In this document: positions 55,015 to 64,000 of the stretch, in pieces
How positions within the stretch are numbered: the first letter of the stretch is position 1
Layout: every line of letters starts with the position of its first letter
Source: Doryteuthis pealeii
Taxonomy: Eukaryota; Mollusca; Cephalopoda; Myopsida; Loliginidae
Direction of reading: 5' to 3'
DNA length: 64,000 nucleotides
Assembly (NCBI GenBank): GCA_023376005.1
Contig: CM042151.1
Coordinates: forward strand, 81,450,199-81,514,198
The notes under the pieces: model-generated
Seen by the model: only the letters and a program-made list of their open reading frames with translations
What the model was told of the DNA's origin: nothing
Database searches by the model: none
Translations under genes and position numbers: made by a program

Positions 55015-56547
55015 ATGGCAATTGAATGCTCTGTAATTGGGAAAGCTTTTACAATTGAATCAGATTTAAGAAAACATATGCGCGAACATACAGAGGAGAG
55101 GCAATTTACATGTAAGATATGTGACAAAAGTTTTGCTCGGAAATCCAGTGTAATACGTCATCAACGCACACACACAGGAGAGAGACCCTTCACATGTGAT
55201 GAATGCAACAAAGATTTTCAATATGCTCACCATTTAAAAGACCATCAACGCATACATACAGGGGCGAGGCCATTTATATGTAAGATATGTGACAAAGGTT
55301 TTTCTCATCAAGGCATTTTGACAACCCATCAATGGACACATACAGGATATAAACCGTTTACATGTAATATATGCGACAAAGGTTTTGCTCAGAAAGACAA
55401 ATTGATAATTCATCAACGCAAAAATACAAGAGAGAGACCATTTATGTGTAAAATATGAGATGAAAGTTTTGCTGATCAAAGGAATTTAACAATGCATCAA
55501 CGCACACATACAGGAAAGAGACCATTTATGTGTAAGATATGTAATAAAAGTTTTGCTAATCAAAGCAATTTAACAAGACATCAACGCACACATACAAGAG
55601 AGAGGCCATTTGTATGTAAGATATGTCACAAAAGTTTTTCTAAGCAAGGTACTTTGGCAAATCATCAACGGACACATGCAACAAATAGATCGTTTACGTG
55701 TAATATATGCGACAAAAGTTTTTATTTGAAATACAGTTTAATGTGTCATCAACGGATGCATACAGGAGAGAGGCCATTCAAATGTGACAAATGCCACAAA
55801 GCCTTTAGAAATTCTTACTCTTTAACATATCATAACTGCACACATACAAGAGAGAAGCAGAATATATACAAGGAAAGCAGTGAAAGTTTTGTCGTAAGTC
55901 CTGAATTTCAGAAACCGAATACATTAGAAGAATCATTACCAGAAACAAACAATATTTCAACAATTATGAACTCAGATACCAACTCACAAAAGCAAAATGT
56001 TTCCCTCTTAGAAAATACTTACGAATACCAGAAATCAAAGACATTTGAAGATTGTTTATCAGAACAAAATAATAGATCAACAATCACAAAGACAGATGTT
56101 AACTCACAAATACAAAACGTCTCTTTCTTAGAAGATATTAATGACCAACACCTCACCAGTTTATTGACACAGAACGAAGAAAGTTTCTCAAATATTTCTT
56201 CAGGATTAGAAACAAATATTTCAGTTGATGATTTATTGGATCCATTTTCATTGATCGAAGAAACATCAGGTTTTTCACAAACTGAAAATCTGTTCCCTCC
56301 AAATTATGGAATTATTTCCCCTGACACAGATCGAATAACACAAACGATAGAAATGAATGATGAAACATCACTTCAATATAGAACTAGCCAACAAAATATC
56401 TCAATGAATATAAGTCGAACTGAAGAAGAAAATAAAAAGCTCGAGAGTCAACTGACAAATACGAATGAAGAACTATTTCCACAGATCAAAGAAACATCAG
56501 GACTTTTACTAACTGAAGATATGGAATTATGGAATTATTTCCCCTGA
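55015..56547 (+). pseudogene. C2H2 zinc-finger gene Z6 with one in-frame TGA (510 codons)
   Basis: The reading frame is intact from ATG to the ELWNYFP stop except for TGA at 55456-55458 (codon 148). There the paralogue Z4 has TGT, the second zinc-ligand Cys of a finger (FMCKI-stop-DESF against FMCKICDKRF). Units: one degenerate finger (CSVIGKAF), then nine 28-residue units. Unit 5 has lost its last His (HQRKNT), unit 6 carries the stop, and the others are canonical. The tail (residues ~283-510) has the same repeats and VDDLLDPFSLIEETSGF. It has one finger more than Z4: units 6 and 7 (FADQRNLT, FANQSNLT) are a duplication. As read, it gives a 147-residue product with about four fingers, or a second product from the ATG at 55492. 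Whether the stop is fixed, polymorphic or an assembly error is not known. Confidence 0.85.
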
Positions 56548-57240
56548 TACAGATCGAATAACACAAACGCTAGAAATAAATTGTGAAATCATTTCAATAT
56601 AGAACAAGAAAACAAAATATCTCAATGAATCCAAGTCGAATTGAAGAAGAGAATAGAAGGATCGAGAGGCCATTGACAAATAAGAATAGAAAAACTAAAC
56701 GGACAATCGGAATTATGTATAAATGACAATATTTCTTAGAAAAATTGGGAAAGAAAAAGTGTATTCCACATTCAATTTAATCTTAATATTCACAATTCAG
56801 TAAATGAATACCAACAATTGAATACAATAGAAGAATTTTTACCAGAAACAAAAACTACATCAATACTTGTCAAACCGACGTAAACTAACAAATACAAATC
56901 TTCTGTTTCGTACAAAATACTAATGACCAACACTTTACAAGTTAATCAACACGGAATTAACAAAGTTACCCAAACACCTTCTAGGGTGGGGTAGAAATAA
57001 ATATTATAATTGGAGATCGTGTATATGAGGAAATTTCATGGATTTAACAACCATAGTTTTTTTTAGCAATATAAAGATATGTTCATCTGGAATTCTGGAA
57101 GTATTACCACTGAAATAGATCAAATAATCCAAATAAGAAACGAATGTGAAAATATCACTTGAATATAGAACAAGACTCGAGAGACAAGTGACATTACCAG
57201 TTTATGGAAATGAAGATTTATCCGGATAATCGGAAACTTA
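56548..57240 (+). pseudogene. Extra tail-repeat remnants downstream of Z6
   Basis: Decayed copies of the tail unit beyond the natural stop, including 'gaacaagactcgagagacaa' and 'ccagtttatggaaatgaaga', matching 30440-30530. No open frame. Confidence 0.5.
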
Positions 57241-57955
57241 TATATTCCTATTTGTATTAGGAAAATCTAAAGAAAATATATTTTTGTATTATAGTTCGAT
57301 ACTTCTCACAAGGTTATTTTTAGCAAAATTCTCATTTGAAAAACATATTTTCTTGGTTTCTTGATTACCGGTTTAGTTCGATACTTCTCAAATGCCTTTT
57401 TAGCAAAATTTTAATTAATTAATTTGTAAATACTTTCTTTCTTTTGTAAATAGTTTCTTGATTTCTTTTTATCAACAATTGATTTGATTTTATCCTTCAC
57501 CAACTTATCCTTTTTATTTGACCTTTTCAAAAGAATTCTTGGAATTCTAATTCTCATTGAATGAGCAAAAAATCTTTGGACAGTTTTTTTTTTAATGAAT
57601 TTGTAATTTCAAGGAAATATCTCAAACGTAATTTCATTTGCCTACGAGGTTTAATTATTTTCGTCACATTTCCTTTTTTATTCAAATTTATTGTCTATGA
57701 TTTTTATTTACATTGACAAATGTATTCTTTGCATTCATTTCTTTTCACTTTGATTCATGTAATTTAATCTTTTGTAATAAAACTCGTTTGAGAATTCGTT
57801 TCTGTTTTATTTTCCTTTCGTACTTTCATTTCATATGCGTCTCTAAATTTTTTTTAAACCAATCAGCAAAGTAAAGAAAATTTTAAAAATAGAAAATGAT
57901 ACTGAAATATAATCTATTTTTCAAATAAATTATTTTGAAATTACTAATTTATCAT
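57241..57955 (+). other. AT-rich 3' flank of Z6, non-coding
   Basis: Sister of 43969-44640; AATAAA at 57776-57781; one 47-bp unit at ~57905-57958. Confidence 0.4.
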
Positions 57956-57959
57956 ATAA

Positions 57960-59000
57960 CATTCTCTGCATTTTAAAATGAATCACTGCTACTTTCTTTC
58001 ACTTCTAGTGCTTCTCTGATTTTATTTCCTCTCTAAAAACAATAATTTTCAGGAGAACCATTATATTTATACAAAATAATGTCCCTTTGCATTCAGCACA
58101 TAAAACTACGGAGTATCTACAAAACTTAGGCTTCTGGGACCTCAGAAGATGAACTGGCCGACCACTACTCCAGATTTAAACCCAATTGAAAACTTGTGGA
58201 GCGTTCTGATACGACGTGTTTATAAGAATGGACGCCGATTTAGAAGAAAGGTGACTTGTGACAGGAAATGGTAAACGTATCATATGAAATTACATCAAAT
58301 GATATTCAGAATTTGACATGTTCGATGAACCAATGACATCTAAGGCATTTTTAAAAAGGATCACTTATCTTATATTAACCAACTCCACAATCATTTTTAA
58401 CTTTACTTTTTTTATTTCGATTTCATTTCATATTATTTACTGTATGTATCCATAAAAATCTATAAAAGTACATATTATTTACTGTATGTATCCATAAAAA
58501 TCTATAAAAGAAGCCATTAAAGAGTTTTTTTAAATCTTTTTCACAGATATTTTTAATTACAAACCGTTAATAATTTGAATTTCAGACCATATGACTTTTA
58601 GGCACCCCTTTTGTTTTGCTGATTCATAAGTATATTTTTTCATTTACACCGTCAACATCCATTTGTTTGTTAGGGGTTCGGGTTAGGGGTTAGTTTTATA
58701 ATTAAAAAAACTCTAAAACTCGTCTAACAAACCAACGGATGTTGACTGTAAATGAAAAAAAATGTACTTATGAATCAGCAAAGCAAAAGGGGTGCCTAAA
58801 GGTCATATGATCCAGAATTTCAGTAAATTAGGTAAATAACAGAAACTCCTGTTCCCTATTTTCGAATGTTTTTATGGATTATATGTTTATACAATTTGTC
58901 ATCAATCTCTGATAATTTCATTAAATTCCAACGTTATTTTTGGATAGGAAGGGAAAGTGTCACTTGGCTAATAATTTGAAATGGGTGAATATTAAATAAC
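57960..59000 (+). mobile_element. Tc1-type remnant, unit D, with nested MITE
   Basis: Encodes QNNVPLHSAHKTTEYLQNLG, then a 1-base deletion ('ttctgggacc' for 'ttctgtggacc'), then PDLNPIENLWSVLIRRVYKN and a stop in RKW-stop. A ~36-bp segment with 'tactgtatgtatccataaaa' is duplicated at 58436-58507. Confidence 0.7.
58585..58812. mobile_element. Palindromic MITE, 228 bp
   Basis: Third copy of the 32824 family, flanked by 'gaatttcag' on both sides. The core has 'gttaggggttcgggttaggg'. Confidence 0.8.
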
Positions 59001-59640
59001 GATTTTTCTTTTTCTTATTTTTCATATTTGATCTGTGGTTCATCTATTCTGTCTTTAAAGTAGAATATTAGGAAAAATGAAATAGATCAACTCCATTGGA
59101 AATCCTCTATTTAAGAATCTAGTCCCTAATTTTTACATTTCTAGAAAGATCAAATTAAGAATACCACATTGAAAAATAGAAAAAATTCCACACCCAGAAA
59201 AGTTATTTTCTTAAAATTCAAAAACAGTTTTTGTAGCGTTTTGTCTTCTTGTAGTTTAAAATTTTAATTGATTCAGGAAAAAGTTTGTTCCCTGATTCAG
59301 TTGACCTATTTTTATTTTTGACAAATTTAATAGTGAATTTCGTAAGGTGACATGTTCAAAACGATATTTTTGTGTGTGGAAAAAAGATTTATTTAATCTA
59401 TCTTAAAATGTATGATTTAAAATGCGCAATTACGTGCAACGTTTTTTTTTTTTTTTCGTTTTCGGAATATTCAGAGTGTTAAGGATTAACATAAGTTTTC
59501 CTCATTTCTATTTAGGAATAAAAAAGATTTTTACTCTGGGTACAGCAACAACTATTTCATTGCACATGTACTTGTTTTGTTGTTATTTTGTCTACGCAGT
59601 GGAAACTTTTTTTTTTGTATAAGATTTGAACTATTACGAT
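59001..59640 (+). repeat. R block/RA fragment, truncated end of unit D
   Basis: After the Tc1 spacer, SINE and foldback positions are missing. The sequence jumps at ~59118 to 'tagtccctaatttttacatt' of the R block, then to the RA start ('ctctgggtacagcaacaact'), and breaks off near 59630. Confidence 0.45.
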
Positions 59641-62000
59641 TTATCTCCCTTACACTCCAGTATTTTCGGGCCACTATATTTAATAATAAAAAGAAAAAAG
59701 GCATTCAGAGTAACGTCCCTTGAGTTCAAGAAAGACAGCCATTTTGAATTGTAGCCTCGCTGAACGTAAACGAACCAGATTTAACAAATAAAGAAAATAT
59801 ATTTAGTATTGTAAAATAACGGGTGCAAGAAAAATAAAACGGTAATTTATGAGGAAGTGCGTCCCGGTCACCTGCCTCCGAAATTGCTGCCTGCTGAATT
59901 TTAAAATAACGACCCCAGCTATGTCGTATCGGCGGTGTTACTTGAAAGAAAACAACCAACTTAGGGCGTTAAATGTATTTTAACGGGGGGTCTTTTTTGT
60001 CTTAATTCTTGTTTATTTATAGAAATTTGTCGTAATTCGTGTTTATTTATCGTAATTTGTCTTGTTTATTTATCGTAATAAAAGAAAATCTTAGTATTTA
60101 ATAGATAGATATGAAGATGGATAGTTTTGAATAGACTGAGATAGATAGATAGATAAACAATAAGTACCACGTATTTTACCCCGTGAAATATATTTAACAC
60201 AATGAAACTTGCAGAAAAATTAATATTTTCTTTGAAAAAAAAATTTCCATTCGAAAGAAAAACATTAAACAAACTCATAAATTACCTCATATTTTTCTTT
60301 TTTTTTTTTTTTGTCGTAATTCTTATTATCGGAATTTGTCGTAATTCTTGTTTATTTATAGAAATTTGTCGTATTTCTTGTTTAGATAGTTTTGAACAAA
60401 CTGAGATAGATATTTTCCACAAGTAAATGTATTTGGTGGGTTGCTTCTTTTTTTTAATTAAAAAAAGAAGAGCTCTCATCGCTGTTATCTCCCTTACACC
60501 CCTGAGAAAGCCGATAGCTATATTAAAACAAAACAAATATGTTAGTTTTGTTCTTCCGTATATTCTAAGAATCACACATTACTATTCAACAATAAAAATT
60601 ACAAATTCTTTTAAAATATTAATATAGCGTAGATCGGACCAATTTTTAGTTTACCTGATTCTAAAATTCATATATTTAAATATCCGTGAAAAATTCGATT
60701 TTTTTCACGTAGAAAAAAAAATTATCTAATTTATTTCACGCAGAAAAATAAAATTAAACACACAAAAGTTTGAAAATCTCATAAAAATTGGTTTTAGATT
60801 TAGAACACGATTCGTTTGGCTGTAATTAGGTCTAGAGCCGACAAGTAAAACCATAGCGAGATGACACGACAAAACGTTGAAATTACCAAATTTTGAATAA
60901 ATAAATAAAACTGATTAGATAAATTAAAGTATTTTATCAAATTGAATTAGTCATTAGCATTTTTGTCGTCTGCTAGGAATTTTAAAAGCGAATTAAAAAT
61001 AATTAAATCTATTATTTAAGGTCAAACTTTGTCTAAATCGATAAGTAGTAACATAATAACCATCATTAAAAAAAGAAAAATATCATTACATATGCAGTTT
61101 ATTTTTAAAAGATTTAAAACCATTTGTTTTGGCCAATTTCGACGCGATCCGCCATTCAGCCTCTTTTTCGATGGTTTTAAGTGCTTGTTTACAATTTTAC
61201 TGTAACATTCGCGATTGCAAAAGAATTTACGAAAAATCAGGTAATTATCCGATTTTAATAAAATTTTCAGTATTGATTTAACAATTAATGGATTTTATAA
61301 TGCATCAGTTATTTTATTTCAAAACTTTAATTTAGTATTTTTGCTATGAAAAAGTAATAAATAAAATTCATTTAAAATATGAAAATCCTGATGTTAAGTT
61401 TAGAATGTTATATTTTTAGATTCTAAAAATAAATATCTACTTAATGCAAGCCTTATTTTAGGTGCCAAAAGTAATAAGTTTTGATGAAAAACTCGATTGA
61501 AAATGTACCCCCTCCCCTTTTTAAGCAGAAAAAACATCGATGTATAATTTTTTCTTTTATAAGATAATAGCCAATTAAATAATTATTGAAATAATTAAAA
61601 AAGAAATCTCCAAAGAATAAATTTTTTTTTTTTTTTTTACATTTCATTTTTCGATTTTCGGTACTTATTTTCTCATGAAACAACAACCGTAAAAAAAAAA
61701 TTCTATTCATAAGTTCGGTCTTTTATCTCTATTTATACTGTAATTAGTATCGAAAATTACCAACTCGCAAAAATTTTACGCCCCCAACATAAGGGGGGTC
61801 AAAATTAAGTGACCTGAAAAAAATAAGAAAGTTTTGAAATAAAATAAATAATGCATTATAAATATCGTTTATTGATAAATAAACACTGAAAATTTCATTA
61901 AAATCCGATAATTCCCTGATTTTTGGTAAATTATTTTCTGTAAGGGGGCTAAAGTCATTTTGTCAAAAACGCATTTTAGGTTCATTTTGCCAGTAGCTAG
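59641..62000. other. No recognisable gene; apparently single-copy AT-rich region
   Basis: I see none of the window's repeat families here. Short degenerate runs of 'ttgtcgtaattcttgtttat' recur at 60008-60075 and 60310-60395. 'tatctcccttacac' occurs twice (59643, 60486). Frames of 66-97 codons on both strands are AT-rich and show no recognisable domain. A slightly GC-richer stretch at 59850-59945 and another at 61135-61200 are the only compositional departures. It could include distal exons or regulatory DNA, but nothing in the sequence shows it. Confidence 0.3.
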
Positions 62001-62234
62001 ATTAAACCTATTTCAAGAACCTTCGCTAGACGTTATGATCAATTGACAAAAAGAGGGAGGAAACATTCATGGTAATAAGTTTTAAGGCAGAAAAATAATA
62101 AAATCTTATTTAGCAGTTGAATTGAAATTAGGGTGAATATTATTTTTAAAGAGTTTTATCTTAAGAAAACCTATTCAATTGAAGGTCACGATATTATTTG
62201 ATATATTCTTTACCGTTTCGAATCGCCATATTCG
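62001..62234. repeat. Dispersed repeat flank
   Basis: Copy of the 38860-39060 block ('gacaaaaagagggaggaaac', 'tttagcagttgaattgaaat'); an empty site for the SINE at 4525. Confidence 0.45.
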
Positions 62235-62430
62235 TCACAAAGCACTAGTGTTACGTTAGGTATTCCATTATTTTAAATAAAGTATTACAAGGGAGATGGT
62301 ATACACGGTGTTTTATTACATGGTCATCTTACAGTAAGTGGTGCATCTCTTTCTTCGAAGAGCTACCACGTTAGGCTTCACAAAAGGGACAAAAGGATGG
62401 ATTCATAGTTTATACTCACACACACACAAT
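62235..62430 (-). repeat. LTR-like segment
   Basis: The minus strand has 'accatgtaataaaacaccgt', 'gtataccatctcccttgtaa' and 'taacgtggtagctcttcgaa'; very close to 4145-4420. Confidence 0.5.
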
Positions 62431-62439
62431 ATGAGATCG

Positions 62440-62744
62440 GGTCAAAACACTGATGTATTTGATTAAAATGTCAGAGGTCAAATTGTTAATTATAGAGAAT
62501 GTGAATTTTATCATTTAACATTAATACTATTTCAAGAATTCTCGCAAAACGTAATTTTCGATCGACAAAAATAGTGAGGAAACATTTATGGTAATATGTT
62601 TTAAGGCAGAAAAATGGTAAAATCTAATTTAGCAGTTGAATTAAAATTACGGTGAATATTTTTTATTCAAGAACACTTTACATAAGATTTTTAATTTAAG
62701 AAAACGTATTCAATTAGAGGTTATTATATTATTTGCGGTGTTGA
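62440..62744. repeat. Second copy of the dispersed flank
   Basis: Repeats 62001-62230 with differences ('gaccgatcgacaaaaatagtg' type), so flank plus LTR are duplicated in tandem here. No gene. Confidence 0.4.
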
Positions 62745-62910
62745 ACTGTCAAACGTCACAGAATACTTGTGTTACATTTTGTATTCCATTGATTTAAACG
62801 AAGATTCCATTCATTTAAATGAAGATTTACAAGGGAGCTGGGTATACAGTATGATTTATTGCAGGGTCGTCTTACTAGAAGGTGTGAGTCTCCATCATCA
62901 TCTTGGTTGC
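62745..62910 (-). repeat. LTR-like segment, diverged
   Basis: Truncated copy: 'gtcacagaatacttgtgtta', 'caagggagctgggtatacag'; the AATAAA has been lost. A 'ccattgatttaaacgaagat'/'ccattcatttaaatgaagat' duplication lies inside. Confidence 0.4.
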
Positions 62911-63710
62911 TTTGATCGTCGTACCTTCCGTCCATTTTCAGGTGCCTCTCGTATTTGGTCTCTTTTTGGAAATGACGAATCAATCCTTTTCCTTTTTATT
63001 AAAACCATGCATGTAGAATGTTCCCATAGAGATTAGATTCTTTTTATTTACTTTGTCCTTGTCATATTGCTTTTCTGTCTCTGACCACTGAACCATTTGT
63101 AGAATCAGTTGATTGAATTTTTAATTGTTAAATATAATATCCTTTCTTTGTTAATTAAAGTATGACATATTGTGCTCATATTTTTGCTTGACAGAAATTC
63201 TTCTTTTTTTTTCTAAGCTTAAAAATGCAATTTGTCTAATGGACAGACTTAATTTTTTCTTTTAAAATTCAAGCACAATTATGTTTCTAATTTACAAATA
63301 AATACATTTTCAGTTTGAAAAAAAAGGAAAAAGTGTGAATATATAAATAAAAAGAACATTTTTGGTTGGTTGGTTGGATTTTACTACATGTTAACCCTTT
63401 GGTTATTTTATGTCGAATACGTCTTGTTTTATTCATTCTTATTATGTATTCATCTTTTTTTAGATAAAATTACTGAATTATTTTATCCTTGAGTAATGTA
63501 TAATTGAAAAACTTATAAATGATTATCGTATTAAGATCATTGTAAAAAAAAACAATGTTGTAGGGTCAGAGCATTGATGTTTTTGAATTAAAATGTTAGA
63601 AGTCAAATTATAAAGAATGTGAATTTTATCATTTAACAGAATAATACTATTACGAGAATCCTCGCTAAAAGTAAGTTTCAATTGATAAAAAGAGCGAGGA
63701 AACATATACG
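62911..63710. repeat. Mixed RA-start and dispersed flank repeats
   Basis: Contains pieces matching 39290-39540 (63050-63260) and 24300-24560 (63240-63500), and a third copy of the 'aagagcgaggaaacatat' flank at 63690. No gene. Confidence 0.4.
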
Positions 63711-63783
63711 GTGATGAGTTTTAAGACAGAAAAATTGATAAAGTTTTATTTAGAAGATCAATTAGATAAGATTTTAAGAAATC

Positions 63784-64000
63784 GTAATGAACTCACACAT
63801 ACTAGAAAGACACCATTTACATATGAAATATGTGACGAAAGTGTTTCTCAAAAATTCAGTTTGATACGGGAGAGACCATTTCTATGTAAGATACGTGACA
63901 AACGTTATTCTCAGAAAAGCCATTTGACAAGACATGAACTTACACATACAGGAGATTGACCCTTCAAATGTGATGAATGCAACAAAGACACCATTTATAT
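63784..64000 (+). pseudogene. C2H2 zinc-finger fragment Z7 at right edge
   Basis: ZNF sequence starts abruptly after repeat DNA with ELTHTRKTPFTYEICDESVS. The first unit has lost a Cys and its His pair (deletion before RERPF). The second has Cys changed to Arg (LCKIRDKRYSQ...HLTRHELTH). A TGA follows in HTGD-stop where paralogues have GERP. After it comes FKCDECNKD, then 'acaccatttatat' to the edge. A fragment of a Z2-like member; whether more lies to the right is unknown. The ATG at 63711 belongs to the repeat, not to the gene. Confidence 0.7.

Noticed and set aside
59726..59959. 77-codon minus-strand frame in the repeat-free region
   Set aside because: The most gene-like composition of that region, but no domain, no splice context that I can defend, and no paralogue to support it.

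Overview
The window looks like gene-poor, repeat-rich DNA from a mollusc, most likely an octopus or other cephalopod (inference). The evidence is: clustered, intronless C2H2 zinc-finger (ZNF) genes with 28-residue fingers; tRNA-derived SINEs; abundant (TA)n microsatellites; strong AT richness; and remnants of Ty3/gypsy, Tc1 and mariner elements. One run of exactly 100 Ns (21994-22093) is an assembly gap. I found no rRNA, functional tRNA, CRISPR array or bacterial-type operon.

The only host-like genes are six C2H2 ZNF loci, here called Z1 to Z6, plus a right-edge fragment, Z7. Z1 (1-686, minus) runs off the left edge and is open throughout. Z2 (16201-17704, minus) is a pseudogene with several lesions. 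Z4 (28015-29739, plus) is the best intact gene, with 8 canonical fingers, one degenerate finger and a long acidic tail. Z5 (41865-42554, plus) has decayed fingers and a stop before its tail. Z6 (55015-56547, plus) would encode 10 finger units but has one in-frame TGA at a zinc-ligand Cys codon. Z7 (63784-64000) is a scrap. The label Z3 is not used. All share the start MAI(E/H/Q)C. They also share a Ser/Thr/Asn/Glu-rich tail made of repeated units, and the 5' flank of each complete locus carries an E-box (CACGTG) about 10 bp upstream of a TATAAAGG-like box.

The ZNF loci sit in a large duplicon present four times: inverted at about 9.2-18.1 kb, and direct at about 27.4-38.5, 41.4-50.8 and 54.4-59.6 kb (truncated). 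In gene orientation the order is: antisense LTR-like piece, promoter block, ZNF, tail remnant, AT-rich 3' flank with AATAAA, 47-bp minisatellite, Tc1 transposase remnant (with a nested palindromic MITE in two of the three direct copies and a second Tc1 piece in the other), microsatellite, SINE, foldback element, a block called R, and a ~3 kb non-coding repeat called RA. RA is additionally tandemly repeated at 5.7-12.4 kb.

Between the duplicons lie broken Ty3/gypsy remnants (2.4-4.4, 18.7-21.6, 25.3-27.3, 39.7-40.5 and 51-54.3 kb) and several private tandem repeats. These are a 52-bp, a 45-bp and a C-rich 50-60-bp minisatellite, and an eight-unit satellite grown from a SINE tail. The region 59.64-62.0 kb has no gene I can recognise. 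Most short open frames in the window are antisense shadows of the ZNF genes or chance frames in repeats.
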